From a virus: a stretch of DNA of 40,777 bases. How positions within the stretch are numbered: position 1 is the stretch's first letter; each line of letters opens with the position of its first letter. The DNA is taken from positions 1 through 40,777 of the IMG/VR virus record IMGVR_UViG_3300036791_000397. One strand, 5' to 3'. A program made the position numbers and the translations under genes. The notes beneath the pieces were generated by a model that saw only the letters and a program-made list of their open reading frames with translations, searched no databases and was not told where the DNA came from. Positions 12,237 to 20,700 of this stretch are shown here, piece by piece.

Positions 12237-12950
12237 TCAGAACTTGTAGCTGACGCCAGCCCGGAACAGGTCCACCTGGAACGGGGCGGTGAGGGTCGCC
12301 ACGGCACCGTCCGTCACGGTGATCTTCCCGAGATCGACCCGGATCCACTCCGCGCGCGCCAGCCAGTTCCCCGTGAGGGCGAACTCGACGCCGCCGCCGG
12401 CCGCCCATCCCATCTTGGTGGAGGAGGAGTTGAACGTGGTCGGGTTCGGACCTGCGAGGGTGAAGGACGCCGACGGGTCTCCGTAGGCGAGCCCGGCCGT
12501 CCCGTAGACCATCAGGGTGGGGAGGAGGAACACGCCCAGGCGGGCGCGCACGGTCCCGAACACGTCGTCCTTGGAGCTGGCGGTGATCAGACCCGCGTTG
12601 GGGTTGGCCGCGCTCCCCTTCAGGTTCGCGAGGTCGATGTCCGCCTCGATTCCTGCGTAGAGGAGCTGGGAGGCAAACCGGGTTCCGAGTCCAGCGTGCA
12701 GACCCAGGTCGAACCCTTGAGGGGACGCGGCCAGGTCGGACGCGTTCTCCACCGCGAACGCACCGGCGCCGCTGGTGTTGAACCCGTACCCTCCGTGGGC
12801 TCCGATGTAGAACCCGGTGAAGGGATCGGTGCTGGTGATGACGGATTGGAGAGGTGCCTTCGTCGCCAGGTCGGCCGCGAACGCTGCCCCAGGTGCCGCG
12901 GCGATCGCCAGGATGACGGCCGCCCTCGTGGTGAAACTCTTCATGCGCAT
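12237..12950 (-). CDS. Outer-membrane beta-barrel protein (Omp25/Omp31-like)
   Basis: A 237-residue secreted barrel of the kind found in Rhizobiales (Omp25/Omp31/hemin-binding type). It has a signal peptide ('MRMKSFTTRAAVILAIAAAP' to a probable cleavage at AFA-AD), the early 'FTGFYIGAHGGYGFNTSG' strand, the tell-tale 'GTVRARLGVFLLPTLMVYGT' region, 'GWAAGGGVEFALTGNWLARA', and a C-terminal strand ending in Phe ('VSYKF'), as outer-membrane proteins require for assembly. The start at 12950 has AAGGGGAACGAC. A host-type membrane protein inside a lysis region suggests a host-modifying (lysogenic conversion or superinfection exclusion) role, or capture from a host. It was probably acquired from the host lineage. 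Confidence 0.8.
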   Translation of the reverse strand: MRMKSFTTRAAVILAIAAAPGAAFAADLATKAPLQSVITSTDPFTGFYIGAHGGYGFNTSGAGAFAVENASDLAASPQGFDLGLHAGLGTRFASQLLYAGIEADIDLANLKGSAANPNAGLITASSKDDVFGTVRARLGVFLLPTLMVYGTAGLAYGDPSASFTLAGPNPTTFNSSSTKMGWAAGGGVEFALTGNWLARAEWIRVDLGKITVTDGAVATLTAPFQVDLFRAGVSYKF

Positions 12951-13020
12951 GTCGTTCCCCTTCTCAGTCGCCGGGAGAGACCCGGCGCGATTCCGATGCT
13001 AACACCGACTCCGCTCATCC

Positions 13021-13042
13021 CGTGTTGCGTCCGGGCAACACG
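13021..13042 (-). other. Perfect hairpin after the endolysin gene
   Basis: CGTGTTGC (13021-13028) / GCAACACG (13035-13042), 8-bp perfect stem with a 6-base loop, 10 bases downstream of the endolysin stop on the - strand. It lacks a U-tract. Its core GTTGCGTCCGG-CAAC resembles the dyad of the late element at 33683 and 28344, in the other orientation. Confidence 0.5.
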
Positions 13043-13052
13043 TTGAGCTTCA

Positions 13053-13700
13053 TCATTTGACCGAAAGGGCGGACTTCCACTTCCTCAACCACGCCCGTCG
13101 GTCGCTCAGCCCGATCAGACCACCGTTGAGCGCCTTTGTCACGTTCACGACGTTGTCCGCCTTGGCCCACTCCAGGCAATTCTTGCCCTCGTGGGTGCAG
13201 TTGAGGAAGTCCACGCACCCGATCTCCAAGGCATATTCCGGATCGTTGGCCAGGTCAGGCTCCCCCACCAGGTCCAGCCCCATGGCATGTCCGACCTTGA
13301 GATAGTTCTCCTTCCCCGTGAGCTGGGTGAGCCCGTGTCCGCGGTAGAACCACCCATCGTGGGACGGGTACGGGTCGTTTCCCATCCGGCCGCCGTAGAC
13401 CGTCTCCGCGATCATCTGCGGGTTGTGGGCGAACTTGGCGGCGCGGTCGCGCCCGAACCTCGTGGGCCACGTCCGGATCAGACCCTGCTCCGAGTAGTTC
13501 GTGTTCTCGGTCATCTCTCCGCCGGCGCCGCACTCCTCGGACACCTGGCCCCAGAAGTGCGCGATCACCAGGGCGCTGTCGAACCCGTAGTGTGGAAAGA
13601 CGGTCGGCGCCTGGGCTACGATGGCTTCCACCAGGCCCGGCACGTGCTGGTCCCCATGGGGCCAGAGGCGCCGCATGATGTCGATGGTGAGGTCTGTCAT
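13053..13700 (-). CDS. Endolysin, glycoside hydrolase family 19 (chitinase-like muramidase)
   Basis: A 215-residue peptidoglycan hydrolase that would cut the cell-wall glycan for lysis. It follows the GH19 lysozyme pattern: 'ALVIAHFWGQVSEECGAGGE' with a likely catalytic Glu near residue 56 and a second acid nearby, 'ENTNYSEQGLIRTWPTRF', 'ETVYGGRMGN', then 'WFYRGHGLTQLTGKENY', and a tail with 'CVDFLNCT'. No signal peptide is seen, so it probably depends on a holin. The start at 13700 (GGGGATCCTTTCC upstream) is preferred over 13754. It lies directly after a fibre gene and before the outer-membrane protein. Confidence 0.88.
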   Translation of the reverse strand: MTDLTIDIMRRLWPHGDQHVPGLVEAIVAQAPTVFPHYGFDSALVIAHFWGQVSEECGAGGEMTENTNYSEQGLIRTWPTRFGRDRAAKFAHNPQMIAETVYGGRMGNDPYPSHDGWFYRGHGLTQLTGKENYLKVGHAMGLDLVGEPDLANDPEYALEIGCVDFLNCTHEGKNCLEWAKADNVVNVTKALNGGLIGLSDRRAWLRKWKSALSVK

Positions 13701-13716
13701 GGAAAGGATCCCCGCA

Positions 13717-13836
13717 ATGACGATGGAGCACCTTGTCGATCTGGCCGCCACCATCCTGTGCTCGGCGGCTGTGTTGATCCTGCTGTTCCCGAGGCCGGAG
13801 CGCCGGCCACGGTCAGATCTGGATCTCCCGAGCTAG
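13717..13836 (+). CDS. Possible tiny membrane protein on the opposite strand
   Basis: A 39-residue frame on the + strand in the gap between the endolysin and the fibre gene, overlapping the last 24 bases of the fibre in antisense. 'LVDLAATILCSAAVLILLFP' is a clean membrane segment followed by the basic stretch 'RPERRPRS', a topology suited to a small membrane or lysis-control peptide. GGAAAGGA lies eight bases before ATG 13717. It is supported only by composition and ribosome-binding site, since no relative can be checked here. Confidence 0.35.
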   Translation: MTMEHLVDLAATILCSAAVLILLFPRPERRPRSDLDLPS

Positions 13837-15441
13837 CATCAGGGAGTTGCCGCCGTAGGTCAGGGTTCCGGACGCCGTCGAGTTCATCTTGCCCTGGACG
13901 GCATACGTGGTGCTTCCTCCGGGGACGTCGTAGGCGAACAGGACCGCGTCGCCCCAGATGATCCCGGACGGGTTGCCGGTGCCGCTGTTCATCTGGTTGG
14001 TGAGGGAGGTCGGCGTCCCGATCAGACCGGAGCCGTTGGACGTCCCGCGCGAGATCTGAACCTGGGACACGGCGGACTGGGACACGGAGGAGGCCCACGG
14101 CTGCCAGGTCCCGGTCAGCAGCGCCATCGCCTCCACGCGGACGAGGTTGGCTCCGGACGTCGGCGTGATCGACACCTGGTTGTTGGTGAACGCCGTGAAG
14201 GTCGTGTTCGTGGTGGTGTCTCCGGTGGAGATGATCCCCGGGTTGACCTCCTGGACCTGCTCCCCCGGCCTCTTGACGCCGGGTCCGAACAGGGCCGTCT
14301 TGCCCGGGGTGGCCGACCACTGCCCGGCGGTGCTCTGGGTCGACTCCACGAACCCGATGACGCGGAGACCACCCGTCACGCCGCTGGACCCGTACCAGAC
14401 CTGCGGGTTGGTGGAGGTGCCGCTGATGTTCGTGGTGGTGGGCTGGGACGTCTCGTCCCACGACTTGATCCCGAACCCGCTGAGGGAGTTGTAGACGGCG
14501 AGGACCGGGGTTCCGGCGTTGTTGACCACCCCCACCCACACCCTGTTCGGCTGGGCGTTGACGGTGCCGAGGGTCGCTCCGGACGGGACCACGATCGAGA
14601 GCGCGGACGTCTGCTGGATGACGCTGTACCCGCCGGTGGTGTTCGGCACCAGGAAGTAGGCCGGGTCGATGGACGTCGGGTCGGTGCCGGCCAGCGTCTT
14701 GACCGCGATGGTCATGGCGTTGCCGGCCACGCTCGTCTTGAGCGTGCCGTTGAGCATCGGCGTGCCCTGGGCCACCGCCGACAGGGCGAGCTGGGACGGC
14801 GTGATCGAGCCGGAGCCGAGGCCGGCCGTCCTGGTGTAGCTCAGGACGCGCCAGGTGGTCCCCCCGGTGTAGGCGGCGACGGCCGTGTCCCCGTTCGCCG
14901 TGGTGATGTTGGATCCGCCGTTCGGCAGGATCAGGGTGACGCTGTTGGTGAGCGTCAGCGCCCCGGTGAAGTTGAGGAACTTGACCGCTCCCGGCAGCGC
15001 GCTCGACCCGAACGACGTGATGGTCGTCGTCCCGCTGATCGAGATCACGGAGTTCTGCAGCGATCCCAAGTCCGTCGTGGACGAGCTGGGCAGGGTGCCC
15101 GTCCCGCCGGCGCTGTTCGCGATCCACTGGTGGTTCGTGGTGTCGAGCCACCCGATCGTCACCCAGGACGTCCCGTCATACCTCTGCACGATAGGAGGGG
15201 ACGAGGACGTGTTCAGCCAGCACTGGCCCTGCACCGGAAACCCGCTCTGGTCGTTCGTCGGGGCGGCGGCGCCGGAGTTGCACGACTGGATCGCCGTGAA
15301 GGCGTTGTTGTAGTTCGTGGTGAGCTGGAGACCGCTCACCGTCCCCGTGGTGGGGGACCAGGTGTTAGACTGGTTGGCGACCGCCGTCCCCAGGAAGGCC
15401 GCGATCAGGAACAGCAGCGCGCCGGCGGCGATCCTCTTCAT
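13813..15441 (-). CDS. Tail fibre-like protein with signal peptide
   Basis: A 542-residue protein rich in Ser, Thr, Gly and Asn. It begins with a typical bacterial signal peptide (Lys-Arg then 'IAAGALLFLIAAFLGTAVA'), followed by a phage tail-fibre-style segment: 'GFPVQGQCWLNTSSSPPIVQ' and 'RYDGTSWVTIGWLDTTNHQW' (the conserved 'xYDGTxWVxIGxLDTxxHxW' region), then 'AYTGGTTWRVLSYTR'. The remainder is beta-rich repeats and strands, with a possible jelly-roll-like end ('GTLTYGGNSLMLAREIQI'). It probably binds the host surface. Its ATG overlaps the stop of the neighbouring membrane protein (ATGA). A signal peptide on a virion fibre is unusual, as virions assemble in the cytoplasm. Confidence 0.75.
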   Translation of the reverse strand: MKRIAAGALLFLIAAFLGTAVANQSNTWSPTTGTVSGLQLTTNYNNAFTAIQSCNSGAAAPTNDQSGFPVQGQCWLNTSSSPPIVQRYDGTSWVTIGWLDTTNHQWIANSAGGTGTLPSSSTTDLGSLQNSVISISGTTTITSFGSSALPGAVKFLNFTGALTLTNSVTLILPNGGSNITTANGDTAVAAYTGGTTWRVLSYTRTAGLGSGSITPSQLALSAVAQGTPMLNGTLKTSVAGNAMTIAVKTLAGTDPTSIDPAYFLVPNTTGGYSVIQQTSALSIVVPSGATLGTVNAQPNRVWVGVVNNAGTPVLAVYNSLSGFGIKSWDETSQPTTTNISGTSTNPQVWYGSSGVTGGLRVIGFVESTQSTAGQWSATPGKTALFGPGVKRPGEQVQEVNPGIISTGDTTTNTTFTAFTNNQVSITPTSGANLVRVEAMALLTGTWQPWASSVSQSAVSQVQISRGTSNGSGLIGTPTSLTNQMNSGTGNPSGIIWGDAVLFAYDVPGGSTTYAVQGKMNSTASGTLTYGGNSLMLAREIQI

Positions 15442-15965
15442 CGGATGGTGACCTTCTTGCTGATGACGAGGACCAGGCGGTTCTCACCGAGGATCTGCGC
15501 GGGGAGGAGTCCCGGCTTGATCCGGCCGGCGGTGGCCTTGTCGATGGCGTTGGCCAGGGCCTTTCCGGCCGCGTCCGGGGGACCGACGTTGATCCCGAAG
15601 TTGGAGTCCATCAGGGGACGCTCCACGCCGCTCTTCCAGTGCGCCGACTCGAATGCGTTGTCGAAGTCGAGCGCCAGGTCCTCGCAGTCCTTCGTGGCGC
15701 AGAAGATCCCCACCTCGTACTTCGTGGGCATCGACTTGAGGATCATGGTCAGGGCGTCCACCTCCACCTGGCTCAGCTCCCCCCAGGCGTTCGGATTGGG
15801 CTTGCCGCTCTGGGTGACGACGAGCTGCTGGGCTGGCGTCGCGAGGTGCACTCCGCCGACGATGAGGCTCGACACGACGGCGGAAATGATGCCGGCGATG
15901 ACGTGGTGCCGGGGGACGGAGGTGACCGTGGCAACCGCCTGCGTCACGATGGGGTGAAGCGTCAT
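15438..15965 (-). CDS. Hypothetical protein with one membrane segment
   Basis: A 175-residue protein with an N-terminal hydrophobic segment (about 22-42, 'HVIAGIISAVVSSLIVGGVH') and an extracytoplasmic-looking remainder. The part 'IFCATKDCEDLALDFDNAFE' with two cysteines, followed by 'IDKATAGRIKPGLL' and a C-terminal 'RLVLVISKKV', recalls a small family of hypothetical proteins seen in rhizobial phages and genomes with no known function. It lies between two fibre-like genes. A role in assembly or export of the fibre with a signal peptide is possible but not shown. Confidence 0.55.
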   Translation of the reverse strand: MTLHPIVTQAVATVTSVPRHHVIAGIISAVVSSLIVGGVHLATPAQQLVVTQSGKPNPNAWGELSQVEVDALTMILKSMPTKYEVGIFCATKDCEDLALDFDNAFESAHWKSGVERPLMDSNFGINVGPPDAAGKALANAIDKATAGRIKPGLLPAQILGENRLVLVISKKVTIR

Positions 15966-16000
15966 GGTGATTCCTTTCCGAAACTACGTCCGCGGTTCCG

Positions 16001-16363
16001 TCACGGTATGGTGACGGCAGACACATTCAGATTTGACGCAGCGTCCCCTGGAGAAGAGACCTTGACAGTTCCAGAGATCACTCCTTTTGGAGCAGAAAAT
16101 GGGAAAACCTGAACATCGGGAGAGGACGTGTTGATGTGATCAACACCGGGAATATGGATCGGCGAAAGTGGGATCAGAGCAGGTCCATCAAGCGAGACCA
16201 TGTTGAGTTCAAAGAACGCCCCACCTGAAAAAGACGGCGAAGGTCCAATCAACAGCCAACCATCTCCTCCAGGCCACTCGATGGAAACAGTGGTAGGATT
16301 GTCAGTGCTGCTCCCACCTGGAAAAGTGTTGAACAGGTTGTTTCCAAGTATGAACGACGTCAT
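16001..16363 (-). CDS. Small beta-rich hypothetical virion-associated protein
   Basis: A 120-residue protein of beta-strand-like composition (many Pro, Gly, Ser, Thr, Val and aromatic residues; 'IEWPGGDGWLLIGPSPSF'). It stands between the fibre at 16376 and the membrane protein at 15438. The DNA here (about 16000-16600) is visibly richer in A/T than its surroundings, which suggests recent acquisition. No family is recognised. A role as a fibre accessory or adhesin is inferred from position only. Confidence 0.5.
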   Translation of the reverse strand: MTSFILGNNLFNTFPGGSSTDNPTTVSIEWPGGDGWLLIGPSPSFSGGAFFELNMVSLDGPALIPLSPIHIPGVDHINTSSPDVQVFPFSAPKGVISGTVKVSSPGDAASNLNVSAVTIP

Positions 16364-16375
16364 GACCTTTTCTCC

Positions 16376-17746
16376 TCAGATTCCGGCATCTGCCGTGATG
16401 TGAACCCCAAGAATATTGCCAACTGCCGTAGATCCATTTCCGGTCGCCGTGACGGATGTAGTATCCGCCGTCGTGTTGGCTCCGGTCGATCCCGACGTGT
16501 CCCCCGCCGTCTCATCTCGCACCTGCGCGTTGGTGTTAGCAGGATTGAACAGCGTCAAGTTTGGAGCCACGCGCATCTGCTGAGGATAGCGCCAGGACAG
16601 GAATTGCACACCAGTGGTCGTTTTTCCCGCAATCGACTGCAGCTCCCCGGTGTTCACCCCGATATTCTGAGCTGGCACCGTCCCATAGGCGAACGTCTTG
16701 GCGTAGAACCGCTGCGCCAGGCGGAGCTGGGCCCCGAAGGGGAGGGCCGCGAACGGGGACGCCACGGACTGGGCGTTCGGCACCACCTCAAGCTGGACGT
16801 CGTCCAGGTCGATCGTGTCGTGGGTGCCGGCCGTACCCGTAGGGAGCCACGTCCACTGCACCTCCATCTGCGTGCAGTTCGACGGCACGACGGCGGAGGA
16901 CGTGACCTGGAGGCGCTGGGTGCTCCCTGACGGGGTGATGCTCGAGGACAGCGTGGCGACGGTGGTCTGTCCCGCATACCCCGAGACCTGCTTCACGGGG
17001 GATCCGGTGCCGCACAGCACGTTCGTCGTGAGCGTCCCCGACACCGGAGACCAGTTCGCCTCCGCCTTTACCGAGAAGCTCAGCGTCACGAAGGATCCGA
17101 CCGTGAGGGAGATCTCGTCGGTGTCCAGCGGACACCCGAACGTCATCTGAGTGGTGCCTGACTGACCCGAGTTCCGGGCTATCGCGGCCGATCGGAACGA
17201 CCCCGTGGCAAACCCGGCGTTGGCGATGACCGTTGACGCCTGGGTGAGGCCGGTCGCCAGGTAGCACCCGTCGGCTGTGTAGGCCGTGGTCGATGCGGGC
17301 ACGGCGACTCCGGGTCCGCCGACGGCTCCCCCTCCGCGCTGGTGGACGTCCAAGCTCCCGAACCGGGCGATGATGTTCGTGACCGGCTGGTTCGCCGAAC
17401 CGGCGATCGTCATCTGGTGGGACGACGTGTTCATGATCGCCCACGGGACGCAGTTCGACCCGTCGTACACGTTGAGGACGATTCCGGTCGGGGAGCTGGT
17501 GGTGTTCGCCCACGGCTGGTACGGGGAGATCGCGGTGTTCGTCGGGCAGGTCGTGCTCGCCACGTTGGTCGAGTTGACCATCGCCTGGAGGACGGCTCGC
17601 AATGAGGCCGCGGTCAGGACCCCTGGGTTCCCGGACGGAACGTTGGCCGCGATCAGCGCCAGCAGCTGCGTGTTGGACTCCTGGCCCAGGGCCGGACCGC
17701 ACGCCAGCCAGAGCAGGGCGAGCGCGGCAACGATGACCTTGTTCAT
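16376..17746 (-). CDS. Tail fibre-like protein with signal peptide (second)
   Basis: A 456-residue protein with a clear signal peptide ('MNKVIVAALALLWLACGPAL' then GQ). After it come a helical segment 'AASLRAVLQAMVNS', the fibre-style 'NVYDGSNCVPWAIMNTSSHQ', and a long beta-rich region that resembles carbohydrate-binding beta-sandwich domains ('QMEVQWTWLPTGTAGTHDTI' and the following 'DLDDVQLEV' are characteristic). The C-terminus, containing 'TADTTSVTATGNGSTAVGNI', is Thr/Asn-rich. It lies directly after the tail-tip gene, with start overlapping that stop, so it is likely a receptor-binding or accessory tail component. The 3' end is A/T-richer than the rest. Confidence 0.7.
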   Translation of the reverse strand: MNKVIVAALALLWLACGPALGQESNTQLLALIAANVPSGNPGVLTAASLRAVLQAMVNSTNVASTTCPTNTAISPYQPWANTTSSPTGIVLNVYDGSNCVPWAIMNTSSHQMTIAGSANQPVTNIIARFGSLDVHQRGGGAVGGPGVAVPASTTAYTADGCYLATGLTQASTVIANAGFATGSFRSAAIARNSGQSGTTQMTFGCPLDTDEISLTVGSFVTLSFSVKAEANWSPVSGTLTTNVLCGTGSPVKQVSGYAGQTTVATLSSSITPSGSTQRLQVTSSAVVPSNCTQMEVQWTWLPTGTAGTHDTIDLDDVQLEVVPNAQSVASPFAALPFGAQLRLAQRFYAKTFAYGTVPAQNIGVNTGELQSIAGKTTTGVQFLSWRYPQQMRVAPNLTLFNPANTNAQVRDETAGDTSGSTGANTTADTTSVTATGNGSTAVGNILGVHITADAGI

Positions 17747-20700
17747 TAGAACCCCTCCGCGATGATGTTGACCGAGCCGCGCGCCACACCGACACCGCCG
17801 TTGACGATCTGGAAGAACGCGCCGGCCGCGGTCAGCCCGACGATCGAGAACACGTCCCCGGGCTGCTGGCTCCCCCAGGTGGCGAGTATGTGGGGCACCG
17901 TAGCCCCGTTCGGTCCGCCGTTGAAGGGCGCCGGGGTGGCGGATCCGTCCGGAGTGAACGCCACCGTGAGGCCGGCCGCGGGGAGCACCCCGTTGGTGAG
18001 GATGTGGTCGTCCCGGGCCTGCACCTGGACCGAGATCTGCGCGGTCAGCAGGTAGGCGATGGTGTTCGGGTCCACGCTCGACAGGTTGAAGATGAACTTC
18101 GCCGCCCGGCCGAAGTAGTCCCCGGGGCTGTACTTGATGGGCGCCGCGTAGGTGACACCGTCCTGGGACAACAGGATGCTCGCGTGGACGTTCACGAACT
18201 GGGCGCCGACCGACCCGAGGACGTCCGTGTCTCCGAGGATGTCGGTGTCGGCGAGGATGTTCTGCCCGACGGCCAGGCCCGTGCCCTGGAGGCTGATGGT
18301 GATCGTCATGGCCGTCGGACGCTTGACGTCCACGGTGAACGGCGGCTGGTAGGTCCCGTCCTGGGTCAGGATCTGGAGCGTCCCGAACTGGATGACATCG
18401 CCGGCGAGCACCCCGCGCGACCCGAACTCCGCCGGGAAGTCGACGTTGCTGAAGTCCGACCCGATGGGGTTGCTGATGGTGACGGTCGAGGAGGTCACCG
18501 AGAGGACCGTCGTCCCGGCCGGGATCACGCCGCTGTCGGTCACGTCGGAGACCGTCTGCCCGCGGACCACCTGCGGAGGCACGGAGGCGAAGTTGAGGAC
18601 GTTGTTGCCGGCCGCGGTGGGTCCGCTCGTGGTGAGCTGGCCGCCGTTGAGGCGGACCGCGTTGATGCCCAGGTCCACCGACGTGTTGACGAAGGTCCCA
18701 GGCCAGCCCGCCGCCTTGGCGTCGTAGGACGCCACGACGTTGGTGAGCACGGTGGCGCCCACCGCGGTGACGGAGACCGGGGCCTCGCTGCGCACGATCA
18801 GTCCGGAGGCCGGCTGGCACCACGCCGTGAACCAATACGTTCCGTCCCCCGGCAGGATAAACGCCGGATGGGCCACGGTCCCGAGGATGACGGCGGAGTT
18901 GTAGGTCGTGCCCTGCCGGATCTCCACCCGGATGGCGCCGCGGAAGTCCACGATCTCGTCCCACGCCACGGCCAGGCGTCCGTTCTGGATGACCGTGCGG
19001 ACGTTCTCCAGGATCGGGAGCGGGGACGCGAGCGCGATTCCCTGGATCGTGTAGCTGTAGGCCGGCACGTCCGCGAGCGACTGCGTCACCTGGGAGAACA
19101 GGTTGAACGACGGGAACTTGAGGAAGATGGTCGAGCCGATCCTGGACTTGTCGTAGGGGAGAAGCAGGACGTTCTCGTCGATCCGGGCGAACCCGGTCCC
19201 GGTCGGCCATGTCTGGACGTCTGTCTCCGTGCCGAACGCGCCCCGGATCAGGTAGGTGAGGTCGTACTCGGACGTCGCCACAAGGGTGGCGTTCATGTAG
19301 GCGATGGCCTCGCCGGCGCCGGCGCCCGGCTGTCCCGCCAGGGGACCGATGAACGACTTGGTGTTGAGCGAGTTGGCGTCGATCTGGCTGACGGAGACGA
19401 GCTGCGCGTTGCTCTCGGTGAGGTTCACCGCGCAGACGGACGTCGTGTCGATCGTCTGAGCGCCCGTCGGGTTGACAGCGGCCGTCGGCAGGGGCGCCAT
19501 GAGGACGCCCATCCGGGTCGCCTTGGTGACGGTGGCGACCTCAGTGTACTGCGACCCGTCGTAGGAGATCCACGCGTTGCACCCGCCCCAGAACTGGGCC
19601 TCCCCGGACAGTGCGATCGCGATCAGCAGGCCGCCTCCGGAGATCATGGCCCGGCCCAGCTCGTCCGTCGGCTCGAAGATCAGCGGCGTGTTGATGAACC
19701 CGGGCGTGGCGTTGTAGTTCGTCTGGTGGCCCAGGCTGGCCTCGCTGCCGTAGATCGGCGCCGCCGCGGTCCCGTTGAACTCCTCGCAGGTGACCGTCAG
19801 CGTCTGGTCGGTGTTCTCGCTGATCTCGATGATGCGGACGGGCTCGCGCGCCAGTCTCATGGAGGGCAGCGTCAAGGTCACGATCTTCATGAGCGACAGG
19901 ATCATGGAGAAGTGCTTGCCGCAGGTGAACTGGAACGTCCTGGCGATCTGCTCCCGCACGAGCTGGAGGGTGCAGGACTGCACCGCGGCGCTTGCCAGGC
20001 AGAAGAAGTGGAACTGCTTGATGTCTCCCGGGCGGACTCTCTTGAACTGGTAGATGGACGCCGAGTCCTTCACCTCGATGTCCACGGGGTTGTAGGCGTT
20101 GTTCCGGTCCAGGTACTCGACCTTCACGTTGTTGAGCATCTGATCCCTGGGCTTGCGGACGATCACCACCGGGGAGTTCCCGGCCGCGAGTCCCGTGCCG
20201 ACGGATCCCTGGTTCGTGAGGAAGTCGTTGATGGTGAAGTCGTAGAGCGGCACCGTGTCCGGCACGTAGCTCGCGGCCGCGGCGTAGGTGTAGGTGATCG
20301 ACACCTCGTTGTTGATGTCGGCCTGGGTGAAGTAGTAGGTCCCGTCCATCTGCGAGTAGGTGCCGATCTGGGTCGGCGGGTACGGCACCAGGGTGAGAGA
20401 CGCGGCGGCGAAGTAGGTCACTCCGAAATCGGCGACGAAGTTCCCGACGTTTCCGATCGTGATGGACGCCAGGACCGCGTTCGGCAGCAGCGCCGGGACG
20501 ATGTGGGTCTCGATGATGGAGTTGATCTGGCCCAGAGAGACCGGCGCGTCGCCATACGGGACGACGTGCATCAGCCCGTCCTGCCAGCACGCGGCGCTGT
20601 TGGTGGCGTTCACCAGGTCGCCCATGGCGCTCGCGGCCGACACCGCCGCGGAGATCACCGGTGAGACTCCGAACCCCAGCGCCTTGCAGTACGACTGCCA

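Noticed and set aside
17890-20664. A 924-codon open frame on the + strand opposite the tail-tip gene
   Set aside because: It is the antisense of a well-supported structural gene in G/C-rich DNA; its protein is an Arg/Asp/Val/Gly/His-rich low-complexity sequence with no domain.
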